A DNA stretch of 64,000 bases from Mesorhizobium kowhaii (lineage in GTDB: Bacteria > Pseudomonadota > Alphaproteobacteria > Rhizobiales > Rhizobiaceae): the NCBI RefSeq assembly GCF_003253745.1, contig NZ_MZXV01000032.1, forward strand, positions 248,001-312,000. The letters run 5' to 3'. Of the stretch, positions 7,753 to 15,272 are shown piece after piece; position 1 is the first letter of the stretch; each line of letters begins with the position of its first letter. The translations under genes and the position numbers were made by a program. The notes beneath the pieces were generated by a model that was given only the letters and a program-made list of their open reading frames with translations, made no database searches and was not told where the DNA came from.

Positions 7753-9351
7753 TTATTCGGCTTTGTCGACGCCGTCGAAGCGGTGAATGCCGAGCGGGTC
7801 CATCATGAACCCGCTGACATTCTTGCGCACGACTGCGTAGACTTGGCTATGTGCCAGCAGGAAGGCCGGAGCCTGCTTCTGGAAGACCACCTGCGCCTGT
7901 TCGTAAAGCTTGGTGCGTTCAGCCTGGTCACTGGTCTTCTTGGCCTTCTGGATCAGGTCCTCGAAGTCCTTGTCGCACCAGCTCGAGTAGTTGGAGACAC
8001 CGATGGCGGAGCAGGCGAACAGGGTGGCGAAGAAGTTGTCCGGATCGCCATTGTCGCCGGTCCAGCCGATCTGGAAGGCGCCGGGACGGTCCTTCTTCTT
8101 GCCCTCAGAGCGATACTTGGTCCACTCGTAGTTGACGATCTCAGCCTTGACGCCGACCTTGGCCCAGTCGGCCTGGATCAGTTCGGCGGCACGCTGGAAG
8201 TTCGGGTTGTAGGGACGAACGCGATCGGAAGCCCAAAGCTGGATTTCCGTCAGCCCGGCAGCGGCCAGCACCTTCTTGGCCGCTTCCGGATCGTAGGAAT
8301 CGGACTTCACATCCTTGTCCCACGACCACATGGTCGGCGGGATCAGGTTTACGGCCGGCGTGGCGCCCGCATCCTGGAACAGCGACTTGATCAGCGATTC
8401 CCGATCGATGGCCTGATTGAGTGCATGGCGCACCTCAGGCTTGTCGAGTGGCGGGATGGTGGTGTTGTAGCTCATGTAGCCGATGTTCAGGCCGGCCTGA
8501 TCCATCAGGGTCACGTCCTGGCTGGCCTTGATCGTGCCGATGTCGGCAGGATTCGGATAGGGCGCGATGTCGCATTCGCCGGCAAGCACCTTCTGGATGC
8601 GCGCGGTCGCGTCAGGGGTGATGGCGAAGACGAGATCGTCGATCTTCTCCTTGCCCTTGAAATAGTCCGAGTTGGCCGCATAGCGGATGACCGAATCCAG
8701 CTGGTAATCGACGAACTGGAACGGACCGGTGCCGATCGGCTTGGTGGAGAAATCGGCCATCTTGCCGGACTTCTCCAGCTGGTCGGCATATTCCTTCGAC
8801 ACGATCGAGGCGAAGTCCATGCCGAGATTGGCCAGCATCGGTGCATTCGGCTCTGTCAGCGTCAGCTTGACGGTCAGGTCGTCGACCTTTTCCCACTTGG
8901 CGACGTATTTCGGCATGTCCATGCCGGTGTAGTAGTCCCAGGTCAGGTTGGGCAGATACTTGTCACCGTTCCAGGGATTCGCCTTGTTGAACTGACGATC
9001 GAACGAGAAGACCACGTCATCCGCATTGAGGTCGCGGGTCGGCTTGAAAAAATCGGTGGTCTGGAACTTAACGCCCGGATGCAGGTGGAAGGTATAGACC
9101 AGGCCGTCGTCGGAGATTTCCCACTTGTCGGCGAGACCGGGCTCGACCTCGGTGCCGCCATGCTTGAATTCGACCAAGCGCGAATAGACGGTACGCGACG
9201 AGGCATCGAAGTCGTTGCCGCCCGTCGTCGTACCCGGATCAAAATTGGCCGGCGACGCTTCCGAGCAATAGACAAGCGTCTTTGCATTGGCCATGCCGCC
9301 CAGGACGCTTGCGGCCAGCAACGCGGCCGCAAAAGCGAGTTTCTTTTTCAT
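7753..9351 (-). CDS. dppA: Periplasmic dipeptide-binding protein DppA
   Basis: A 532-residue family-5 solute-binding protein. The signal peptide MKKKLAFAAALLAASVLGG ends at ANA-KT; the mature protein starts KTLVYCSEASP, as in E. coli DppA. Other matches to DppA are LNADDVVFSFDRQ, MDFASIVSKEYAD, PIGTGPFQF, CDIAPYPNPADI, LIPPTMWSWDKDV and GWTGDNGDPDNFFATLF. This similarity throughout supports a true dipeptide receptor rather than a nickel or heme variant, although DppA proteins can also bind heme. The ATG at 9351 has an AGGGAG site upstream. First gene of the operon, so its promoter lies in 9352-9807. Confidence 0.93.
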   Translation of the reverse strand: MKKKLAFAAALLAASVLGGMANAKTLVYCSEASPANFDPGTTTGGNDFDASSRTVYSRLVEFKHGGTEVEPGLADKWEISDDGLVYTFHLHPGVKFQTTDFFKPTRDLNADDVVFSFDRQFNKANPWNGDKYLPNLTWDYYTGMDMPKYVAKWEKVDDLTVKLTLTEPNAPMLANLGMDFASIVSKEYADQLEKSGKMADFSTKPIGTGPFQFVDYQLDSVIRYAANSDYFKGKEKIDDLVFAITPDATARIQKVLAGECDIAPYPNPADIGTIKASQDVTLMDQAGLNIGYMSYNTTIPPLDKPEVRHALNQAIDRESLIKSLFQDAGATPAVNLIPPTMWSWDKDVKSDSYDPEAAKKVLAAAGLTEIQLWASDRVRPYNPNFQRAAELIQADWAKVGVKAEIVNYEWTKYRSEGKKKDRPGAFQIGWTGDNGDPDNFFATLFACSAIGVSNYSSWCDKDFEDLIQKAKKTSDQAERTKLYEQAQVVFQKQAPAFLLAHSQVYAVVRKNVSGFMMDPLGIHRFDGVDKAE

Positions 9352-9807
9352 TGAGCACTCCCTGATGTTCTTCCAAGCCCCTCTATCAGGCTCGCGAAGC
9401 GCGCATATAAGCACCGTTTTTCCGGCTTTGGAACACCCCGTTTGCTTACCCCGCGGGAAGCAGGAAAAAAATCCGCGATTTTGCTAAATGGCAGAAAAAA
9501 TTAGCAGTTTTTTCCATTCACGGGATTATTAACGACCGCATTTTTTTATTGATCGCCGATCTGGCGATATCGACGCCGCGCCGGCCTTCGCCCGGCCGAG
9601 GGTGCGGCAGGATACCGGCTCGCAATGTCGTCGGCAGGAAAGATTTTCGGCGGCAAATCTTTCGCCGCCTTGCCGCAAGGGCAAGACTTGCACCGCCGCC
9701 GATAGAGGCAATACATAGATGATAATCCAGGCAGCAGTGGAGGACGTCTCTGTCAATTCGGGGGCGAGCGCGGCACGGACGAACAAGAATTATCCAGGGA
9801 GGAACGG
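9352..9807. other. Divergent regulatory gap between dppA and fadD
   Basis: 456 bp without a convincing gene. The dppA-proximal half is AT-rich for this genome, with runs such as aaaaaaatcc and gcatttttttattg, and a GCTAA...TTAGC inverted repeat near 9484-9506. The fadD-proximal part holds a 26-bp inverted repeat (9638-9663). It must contain promoters for both directions; I cannot place -35/-10 pairs with confidence. Confidence 0.6.
9638..9663. promoter_or_regulatory. 26-bp inverted repeat, candidate operator
   Basis: GAAAGATTT (9638-9646) and AAATCTTTC (9655-9663) are a perfect 9-bp inverted repeat with an 8-nt spacer, overlapped by a second inverted repeat ggcggc/gccgcc. It lies about 145 bp upstream of the fadD start and 290 bp upstream of dppA. 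There is no T-run, so an operator is likelier than a terminator. Confidence 0.45.
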
Positions 9808-11847
9808 GTGGCAAAAGCATCAAAGACGATGGCGCCGGTGAAAGCGGGAGCCAAGGCGGCGCCCAAGGCAGCCGCCGCCGCGGTCAAGCCGAAAGCGCCC
9901 GTTGCCAAAGCCGCCGCGGCCAAGCCGAAGGCGGCCACCGTACCCGTGAAGGCAAGCACAAAGCCGGCGGTCAAAGCCCCGGCCAAGCCTGCCGCCGGAA
10001 AGACGACGTCCGCGGCAAAGCCCGCCACTGCCAAGCCCGCCACTGCCAAGCCCGTCACTGCCAAGGCCGCCGCCGCCGAGCCGGTGGCGGCGGCTGCAGC
10101 GGCGAAGGCCCCACCGGCAGCGAAGCCGGCCGTGGCCTCGCGATTGCCGAAGGTGCTGACGGCGCTTGCAGCCGGCCTGCCGGAAAAGCCATGGCTCAAA
10201 AGCTATCCGAAAAGCGTACCAGCTGAAATCGGCGCCTTGCCCTACAGCTCGATCGGCGATTTCCTGGTCGCCGCCTGCAAGCAATTTTCCGCCCAGCCCG
10301 CCTTCACCTGTATGGACAAGTCTATCAGCTATGCCGATGTCGAACGGCTGTCGGCGGCCTTCGGCGCATTTCTGCAATCGAAGGGACTGAAAAAGGGCGC
10401 ACGCGTTGCCCTGATGATGCCCAACGTGCTGCAATACCCGGTGGCGATGATGGCCGTCTTGCGCGCCGGCTATGTCGTGGTGAACATCAATCCGCTCTAC
10501 ACGCCGCGTGAATTGGAACATCAGCTTAAGGATTCCGGCGCACAAGCCATCGTCATCCTGGAGAATTTCGCCAACACCTTGCAGGCGGTGATCGCCAGGA
10601 CGGCGGTCAAGCATGTCGTGGTCGCCGCGATGGGCGACATGCTCGGCGGACTGAAGGGCACGATCGTCAATTTCGTCGTGCGCCGGGTGAAGAAAATGGT
10701 GCCGGCATGGTCGCTGCCCGGCCATGTCAAGTTCAACGCCGCCGTGAAGGCCGGCGGCGGCGTGGGCTTCAAGCCAGCCAAGGTGGCGGCCGACGATGTC
10801 GCCTTCCTGCAATATACGGGCGGCACCACGGGCGTCTCGAAGGGTGCAACGCTGCTGCACAGCAACGTGCTGGCCAATGTCGTGCAGAACGCGCAGTGGA
10901 TGGAAGACGCCTATACGATCAAGCCGAAACCGGCGCATCCGAACTTTATCTGCGCCCTGCCGCTCTATCATATCTTCGCGCTGACGGTGAACGCGCTGAT
11001 GGGCATGCAGCAAGGTGCGCGCAATGTGCTCATTCCCAACCCGCGCGATATTCCCGGCTTCGTCAAGGAACTGCAGAAATATCCGATCCACATCTTTCCG
11101 GGCTTGAACACGCTGTTCAACGCACTGCTCAACAATGAGGACTTCCGCAAGCTCGACTTCAAGCCGCTGGTGCTGACGCTGGGCGGCGGCATGGCGGTGC
11201 AGAAGGGCGTCGCCGAACGCTGGAAGGCGCTGACGGGCTGTCCGGTGACCGAAGGCTACGGGCTGTCGGAAACCTCGCCGGTGGCCACCGCCAACAAGTT
11301 CAGCGCCAGCGACTTCACCGGCACCATCGGCCTGCCGCTGCCGTCGACGGAGATCGCCATCCGCGACGACGACGGCAACAATCTGCCGCTCGGCGAGGTC
11401 GGCGAAATCTGCATCCGGGGGCCGCAAGTGATGGCGGGCTACTGGAACCGGCCGGACGAGACCGCCAAGGTGATGACCAAGGACGGCTATTTCAAATCCG
11501 GCGACATGGGCTTCATGGACGAGCGCGGCTACACCAAGATCGTCGACCGCAAGAAGGACATGATCCTGGTCTCGGGCTTCAACGTCTATCCGAACGAGCT
11601 CGAGGAAGTGGTGGCGATGCATCCGGGCGTGCTCGAAGTGGCGGCGATCGGCGTGCCGGACGAGCATTCGGGCGAAGTGCCGAAGCTGTTCGTCGTCAAG
11701 AAGGATCCGGCGCTGACCGCAGAGGCGCTTATCGCCTTTTGCCGCGAGAACCTGACCGGCTACAAGCGGCCCAAATACATCGAATTCAGGACCGAACTGC
11801 CGAAGACGCCGGTCGGCAAGATCCTGCGGCGGGCGCTGCGCGAATGA
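9808..11847 (+). CDS. fadD: Long-chain acyl-CoA ligase (FadD type) with Lys/Ala/Pro-rich N-terminal tail
   Basis: A 679-residue AMP-forming fatty-acid:CoA ligase. Residues about 127-679 match FadD end to end: PWLKSYPKSVPAEI, VALMMPNVLQYPVAMMAVLR, NPLYTPRELEHQLKDSGA, the P-loop YTGGTTGVSKGA, EGYGLSETSPV, the adenylate motif GYFKSGDMG, DRKKDMILVSGFNVYPNELE and the catalytic Lys in KTPVGKILRR. The first ~115 residues are unlike FadD: Lys, Ala, Pro and Thr only, in AKPAT/KAA repeats resembling histone H1 or AlgP. The GTG start has a strong AGGGAGGA site six to seven bases upstream, so the tail is part of the gene. It activates fatty acids for beta-oxidation; the gene after it overlaps by ATGA. 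Confidence 0.92.
   Translation: MAKASKTMAPVKAGAKAAPKAAAAAVKPKAPVAKAAAAKPKAATVPVKASTKPAVKAPAKPAAGKTTSAAKPATAKPATAKPVTAKAAAAEPVAAAAAAKAPPAAKPAVASRLPKVLTALAAGLPEKPWLKSYPKSVPAEIGALPYSSIGDFLVAACKQFSAQPAFTCMDKSISYADVERLSAAFGAFLQSKGLKKGARVALMMPNVLQYPVAMMAVLRAGYVVVNINPLYTPRELEHQLKDSGAQAIVILENFANTLQAVIARTAVKHVVVAAMGDMLGGLKGTIVNFVVRRVKKMVPAWSLPGHVKFNAAVKAGGGVGFKPAKVAADDVAFLQYTGGTTGVSKGATLLHSNVLANVVQNAQWMEDAYTIKPKPAHPNFICALPLYHIFALTVNALMGMQQGARNVLIPNPRDIPGFVKELQKYPIHIFPGLNTLFNALLNNEDFRKLDFKPLVLTLGGGMAVQKGVAERWKALTGCPVTEGYGLSETSPVATANKFSASDFTGTIGLPLPSTEIAIRDDDGNNLPLGEVGEICIRGPQVMAGYWNRPDETAKVMTKDGYFKSGDMGFMDERGYTKIVDRKKDMILVSGFNVYPNELEEVVAMHPGVLEVAAIGVPDEHSGEVPKLFVVKKDPALTAEALIAFCRENLTGYKRPKYIEFRTELPKTPVGKILRRALRE
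10021..10065 (+). repeat. Three tandem 15-bp repeats in the fadD tail
   Basis: The unit cccgccactgccaag occurs at 10021-10035 and 10036-10050, with a one-base variant at 10051-10065. It encodes PATAK-type pentads of the basic tail. Tandem slippage here would change tail length in steps of five residues without breaking the frame. Confidence 0.85.
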
Positions 11848-12581
11848 CGGCAGCCGACGGCCTGGGCGCCGTAGATGCACCTTGCCGTCCTGACCCGACT
11901 GAGTTCATCAGGGCGAACATGCGTATCGCCCCGGTGCCGTCGCTTCCCGAGATCAGGCTTTATACGGCTCATCCGGCGAGCGGCCTGAGGCGGCTTACCG
12001 ATCCGAAGCAAAGCTCCGACGCTGACGACGACACGGTCGAGGCGGACGAAGATGGACCCGAGCCGCAGCCGCCCTACTGGGCCTATACCTGGGCCGGCGG
12101 CGCCGTGCTTGCGCGCTATATACTCGACCATCCGCAAACCGTGGCCGGTCGCCGCGTGCTCGACCTCGGCGCCGGTTCCGGCCTTGTCGGCATTGCCGCG
12201 GCCAAGGCCGGGGCGAGCGCGGTGATCGCCGCCGAGATAGACCGCAACGGCGTTGCCGCTCTCGCTCTCAACGCGGCGGCGAACGGCGTCGCGATGTCGG
12301 TCATGGCGCAGGATATTACCGGCGGACCGCCGCCCACGGTCGATGTCGTGACCGCCGGCGACGTCTTTTATGGACAGGACGTCGCCGACCGCGTCATGCC
12401 TTTCCTCGAGCGCTGCCTTGGCGCCGGTATCGAGGTTCTGGTCGGCGACCCGGGCCGCGCCTATCTGCCACGCCAGCGGCTGCGCCTGCTTGCCGAATAC
12501 CAGGTGCCGGATTTCGGCCAGACGAAAGACAGCGCGCCGAAGAGCGGTGTCTTTCGTTTCGAGGGTATATCCGGCCGCTAG
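11844..12581 (+). CDS. Class I SAM methyltransferase, METTL20 / ETF-beta lysine methyltransferase-like
   Basis: A 245-residue protein with the Rossmann SAM motif VLDLGAGSGLVGIAAAKAGA and, just before it, PPYWAYTWAGGAVLARYIL, which is very close to the PYWAIYWPGGQAL signature of METTL20/ETFBKMT and of COG3897 proteins. The following AAEIDRNGVAALALNA and the DVFYGQ motif 4 also fit. Homologues in humans and Agrobacterium methylate the beta subunit of electron-transfer flavoprotein (and L7/L12). The ATG overlaps the fadD stop (ATGA), so it is made together with the acyl-CoA ligase; ETF accepts electrons in beta-oxidation, which makes the pairing sensible. Its TAG shares the CTAG with the convergent gene. 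Confidence 0.82.
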   Translation: MTAADGLGAVDAPCRPDPTEFIRANMRIAPVPSLPEIRLYTAHPASGLRRLTDPKQSSDADDDTVEADEDGPEPQPPYWAYTWAGGAVLARYILDHPQTVAGRRVLDLGAGSGLVGIAAAKAGASAVIAAEIDRNGVAALALNAAANGVAMSVMAQDITGGPPPTVDVVTAGDVFYGQDVADRVMPFLERCLGAGIEVLVGDPGRAYLPRQRLRLLAEYQVPDFGQTKDSAPKSGVFRFEGISGR

Positions 12582-13300
12582 ATCGTTTCCTTGACCCGTG
12601 CCGAAAGGAAGTCCGGCAGATCGGCAACGGAGTCCAGGATGACGTCAGCGATCCCGGCCAGCGATTCGCGGGTGCCGGTGCCGGAGAGCACGCCGATCGC
12701 CAGCCCGCAGCCGCCGGCCCTTGCCATTTCGAGATCATGGCGGTTGTCGCCGACCATGGCGATCGCCGATGGCGGCAAGCCGGTGAGATCGCTGAAGGCC
12801 AGGATGGTGTCGGGCGCCGGCTTCGGATTGGCGACCGCGTCGTAGCCATAGGCTGCGTCGAACAGCTGGGCGACGCCGAGCGTCACCAGCGTCTTTTCCG
12901 CGCCGCTGGTCGAATCGTTGGTGGCGACGCCAAGCCGGTAGGATTTCCTGTGCAGGGCAGTGAGCGTCTCGACGACGCCCGGCAGCGCCACCGCCATTGC
13001 CGACCCCTGCACCGAGGTGATCTCGTTGAAGCGGGCGACGGCAAGCATCTGGTCTTCGTCGGACAGCCGCGGAAACCACAGCTCGACGACATCCATGTTG
13101 GTGCCCGAGGCAAAGATCGAATCGGGCTTGAAGCGTCTGTTGGCGAAATCGAAGCCGGCCGCGGCCAGCAGCCTGTCGGCTTTCCAGCGATCGCCGTCGG
13201 ACGCATCCATGGCCATGAAATCGGCAATGCCAAGCCAGGTCGCGTTGAAGTCGACAAGTGTCCCGTCCTTGTCGAACAATATTCCCTTGATGTCTGCCAA
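12578..13300 (-). CDS. HAD-superfamily hydrolase (phosphoglycolate phosphatase-like)
   Basis: About 240 residues with HAD motif I FDKDGTLVDF (Asp nucleophile and acid two apart), motif II in LGVATNDS, motif III Lys in NPKPAPDTIL and motif IV GDNRHDLEMA. The insertion after motif I gives a C1 helical cap, as in Gph-type phosphatases. I favour the TTG at 13300 (product MADIKGILFDKDGTL) because GGAG lies eight bases upstream; a GTG at 13309 overlapping the pgi stop is the alternative. Downstream of and probably cotranscribed with pgi. The substrate is not readable; phosphoglycolate or a sugar phosphate is plausible. Confidence 0.85.
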   Translation of the reverse strand: MADIKGILFDKDGTLVDFNATWLGIADFMAMDASDGDRWKADRLLAAAGFDFANRRFKPDSIFASGTNMDVVELWFPRLSDEDQMLAVARFNEITSVQGSAMAVALPGVVETLTALHRKSYRLGVATNDSTSGAEKTLVTLGVAQLFDAAYGYDAVANPKPAPDTILAFSDLTGLPPSAIAMVGDNRHDLEMARAGGCGLAIGVLSGTGTRESLAGIADVILDSVADLPDFLSARVKETI

Positions 13301-13305
13301 ACTCT

Positions 13306-14949
13306 TCACTCCGATCCACGCAAATGCTGGATGTATCCCACCAGGCCAGCGGTCGAGGCATCCCGCTTCGCGGCACTTTCCTTGCCCTCCACGACAGGCA
13401 AGAGGCCGGTGGCCAGTTCCTTGCCGAGCTCGACGCCCCACTGGTCGAAGGAGTTGATGTTGAACAGCGTTCCCTCGACGAAGACGCGATGCTCGTAGAG
13501 CGCGATCAGCCGACCGAAGGTGCTCGGGTCGAGCTTGCGGTAAAGGATGGTCATCGAGGGCCGGTTGCCGGAGAAGACGCGGTGCGGGGCGATCTTGTCG
13601 ACCTCGGCCGGCTTCATGCCCTTGGCCAGCATCTGGGCGCGTGCCTCCTCCAGCGTGCGGCCCTTCATCAACGCTTCCGACTGCGCCAGGCAGTTGGCGA
13701 GCAGCAGATCATGCTGATGCTTGAGGTCCGGCTCGTGGCCGACGGCCGCGGCGAGGAATTCGACCGGGATGAAATCTGTGCCCTGGTGCAGCAGCTGGAA
13801 GAAGGCATGCTGGCCGTTGGTGCCGGGCTCGCCCCAGACCAACGGTCCGGTCGGCGTCGTCACCGCCACGCCTTCGAGGGTGACGCTCTTGCCGTTCGAT
13901 TCCATGTCGAGCTGCTGCAGATAGGCCGGCAGCCGGGACAGGCGCTGGTCATAGGGGATGACGGCGCGCGCCGGGTATCCGCAGATCACGCGATGCCACC
14001 AGCCGACCAGCCCCAGCAGCACCGGCAGGTTCTCCTGCACGGGCGCGGTGCGGAAATGCTCGTCCATCTCGTGCGCGCCATCGAGGAAGGCGCGAAAATT
14101 CCGCGGGCCGACGGCGATCATCACCGGCAGGCCGATAGCACCCCAGAGCGAATAGCGGCCGCCGACCCAGTCCCAGAAGCCGAAGACGCGGTCGGCCGCG
14201 ATGCCGAACCTGGCCACCAGGTCGAGCGCGGTCGAGACGGCGGCAAAATGCTTGCCGACCGCTTCCTTGCCGAGTGCTTCCTGGACCCATTTGCGCGCCG
14301 TCTCGGCATTGGTCATCGTCTCGACAGTGGTGAAGGTCTTGGAGGCGATGATGAAAAGCGTGGTTTCGGCCGACAGGCCCTTCAGCGTGTCGTGGATATG
14401 GGCGCCGTCGATGTTGGAGACGTAATGCGCGCGCGGCCCATCGTGATAGGGCGCCAGCGCCAGCGTCGCCATGGCCGGGCCGAGATCGGAGCCGCCGATG
14501 CCGATGTTGACGATGTCGGTGATCTTCTTGCCGGTGGCGCCGGCCGCCTTGCCGGAGCGCACGGCATCGGCAAAGGCGCCCATCGCGTCGAGCACGGCAG
14601 TGACGTCCGCCTTGACGTCCTGGCCATCGACGGTGACGCCCTTGCCGGTCAGGTTGCGCAGCGCCGTGTGCAGCACGGCGCGGTCTTCGGTGACGTTGAT
14701 CTTCTTGCCGGCGAACATCGCCGCCCGGCGACCGTCGAGATCGGCTGCCTTGGCGAGCTTGTCCAGCAGATCCATGGTGACCGCGTCGACCGCGCATTTC
14801 GACCAGTCGAGCAAAAGGTCGCCGTCGGTGGCGGAGAACGTCTTGAACCGCTGCGGATCGGCGACGAAGGCCTGGCGCATGCTGGCTGGCGCCGCGGCGC
14901 GATGATCGCGCAAGGCGGCGAGCTGTTTCTGGAAGGCTGACTGATCCAC
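13306..14949 (-). CDS. pgi: Glucose-6-phosphate isomerase
   Basis: A 547-residue protein of normal length for bacterial Pgi. Both PROSITE-type signatures are visible: the first around [21 protein letters not shown] and the second around FSGNRPSM through [14 protein letters not shown]. The catalytic region [19 protein letters not shown] and the C-terminal [12 protein letters not shown] are also present. It interconverts glucose-6-phosphate and fructose-6-phosphate in the cytoplasm. The start at 14949 is GTG. The stop overlaps the possible GTG of the HAD gene, so the two form a short operon divergent from the MocR regulator. Confidence 0.95.
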   Translation of the reverse strand: MDQSAFQKQLAALRDHRAAAPASMRQAFVADPQRFKTFSATDGDLLLDWSKCAVDAVTMDLLDKLAKAADLDGRRAAMFAGKKINVTEDRAVLHTALRNLTGKGVTVDGQDVKADVTAVLDAMGAFADAVRSGKAAGATGKKITDIVNIGIGGSDLGPAMATLALAPYHDGPRAHYVSNIDGAHIHDTLKGLSAETTLFIIASKTFTTVETMTNAETARKWVQEALGKEAVGKHFAAVSTALDLVARFGIAADRVFGFWDWVGGRYSLWGAIGLPVMIAVGPRNFRAFLDGAHEMDEHFRTAPVQENLPVLLGLVGWWHRVICGYPARAVIPYDQRLSRLPAYLQQLDMESNGKSVTLEGVAVTTPTGPLVWGEPGTNGQHAFFQLLHQGTDFIPVEFLAAAVGHEPDLKHQHDLLLANCLAQSEALMKGRTLEEARAQMLAKGMKPAEVDKIAPHRVFSGNRPSMTILYRKLDPSTFGRLIALYEHRVFVEGTLFNINSFDQWGVELGKELATGLLPVVEGKESAAKRDASTAGLVGYIQHLRGSE

Positions 14950-15272
14950 TGGCGGGACTCCTGGCGTTTTCGACGCACCATATCAGACCGGATGTTTCCG
15001 GCGCGTGTCGTCGCGCCAAAACTAGTGAGCCGAATTCTGTCCGGTCAATACGGAGGCGATGACGCGAATCGTCACGCGGGCGATGACGCAATCGCCACGC
15101 GGCGATGACGTACCCGCGTCACGCGGTGGGCGCAGTGCTGGATTTTCCGCCGAAGGATCACTGGCATAAATCCCAACGATCAGAAAAATTGATTGGCGCA
15201 ACCCCTTGTGCCACCGTTACATTCGACTGGTCCAGCCAAGCGAAAAAAGCTGGCCATCGAGGAACATCTTCC
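14950..15272. other. Divergent gap between pgi and the mocR-like gene
   Basis: 323 bp without a convincing gene. It contains a short tandem array (15055-15125) and, nearer the regulator, an AT-richer stretch with ttgattggcgcaacc. Promoters for pgi (minus) and the MocR regulator (plus) should lie here. Confidence 0.6.
15055..15125. repeat. Three degenerate tandem units, candidate MocR operator array
   Basis: The core gcgatgacg recurs at 15055, 15080 and 15102 (spacing 25 and 22 bp), each followed by a variable centre and then cgtcacgcg or cgccacgcg, so each unit is also a loose inverted repeat. Lying 150-220 bp upstream of a MocR gene, whose relatives bind direct repeats, it is a plausible autoregulatory site. 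Too short and irregular for CRISPR. Confidence 0.5.

Noticed and set aside
9820-11880. A 686-codon open frame on the minus strand opposite fadD, and similar long antisense frames opposite chrA (19069-20550), xylD (21654-23492), pgi and dppA
   Set aside because: They mirror real genes in a high-GC genome, have His/Arg/Asp-rich low-information translations, no family motifs and no ribosome-binding sites.
15055-15125. CRISPR-like array
   Set aside because: Three degenerate units of 22-25 bp with no conserved repeat/spacer division and no cas genes.
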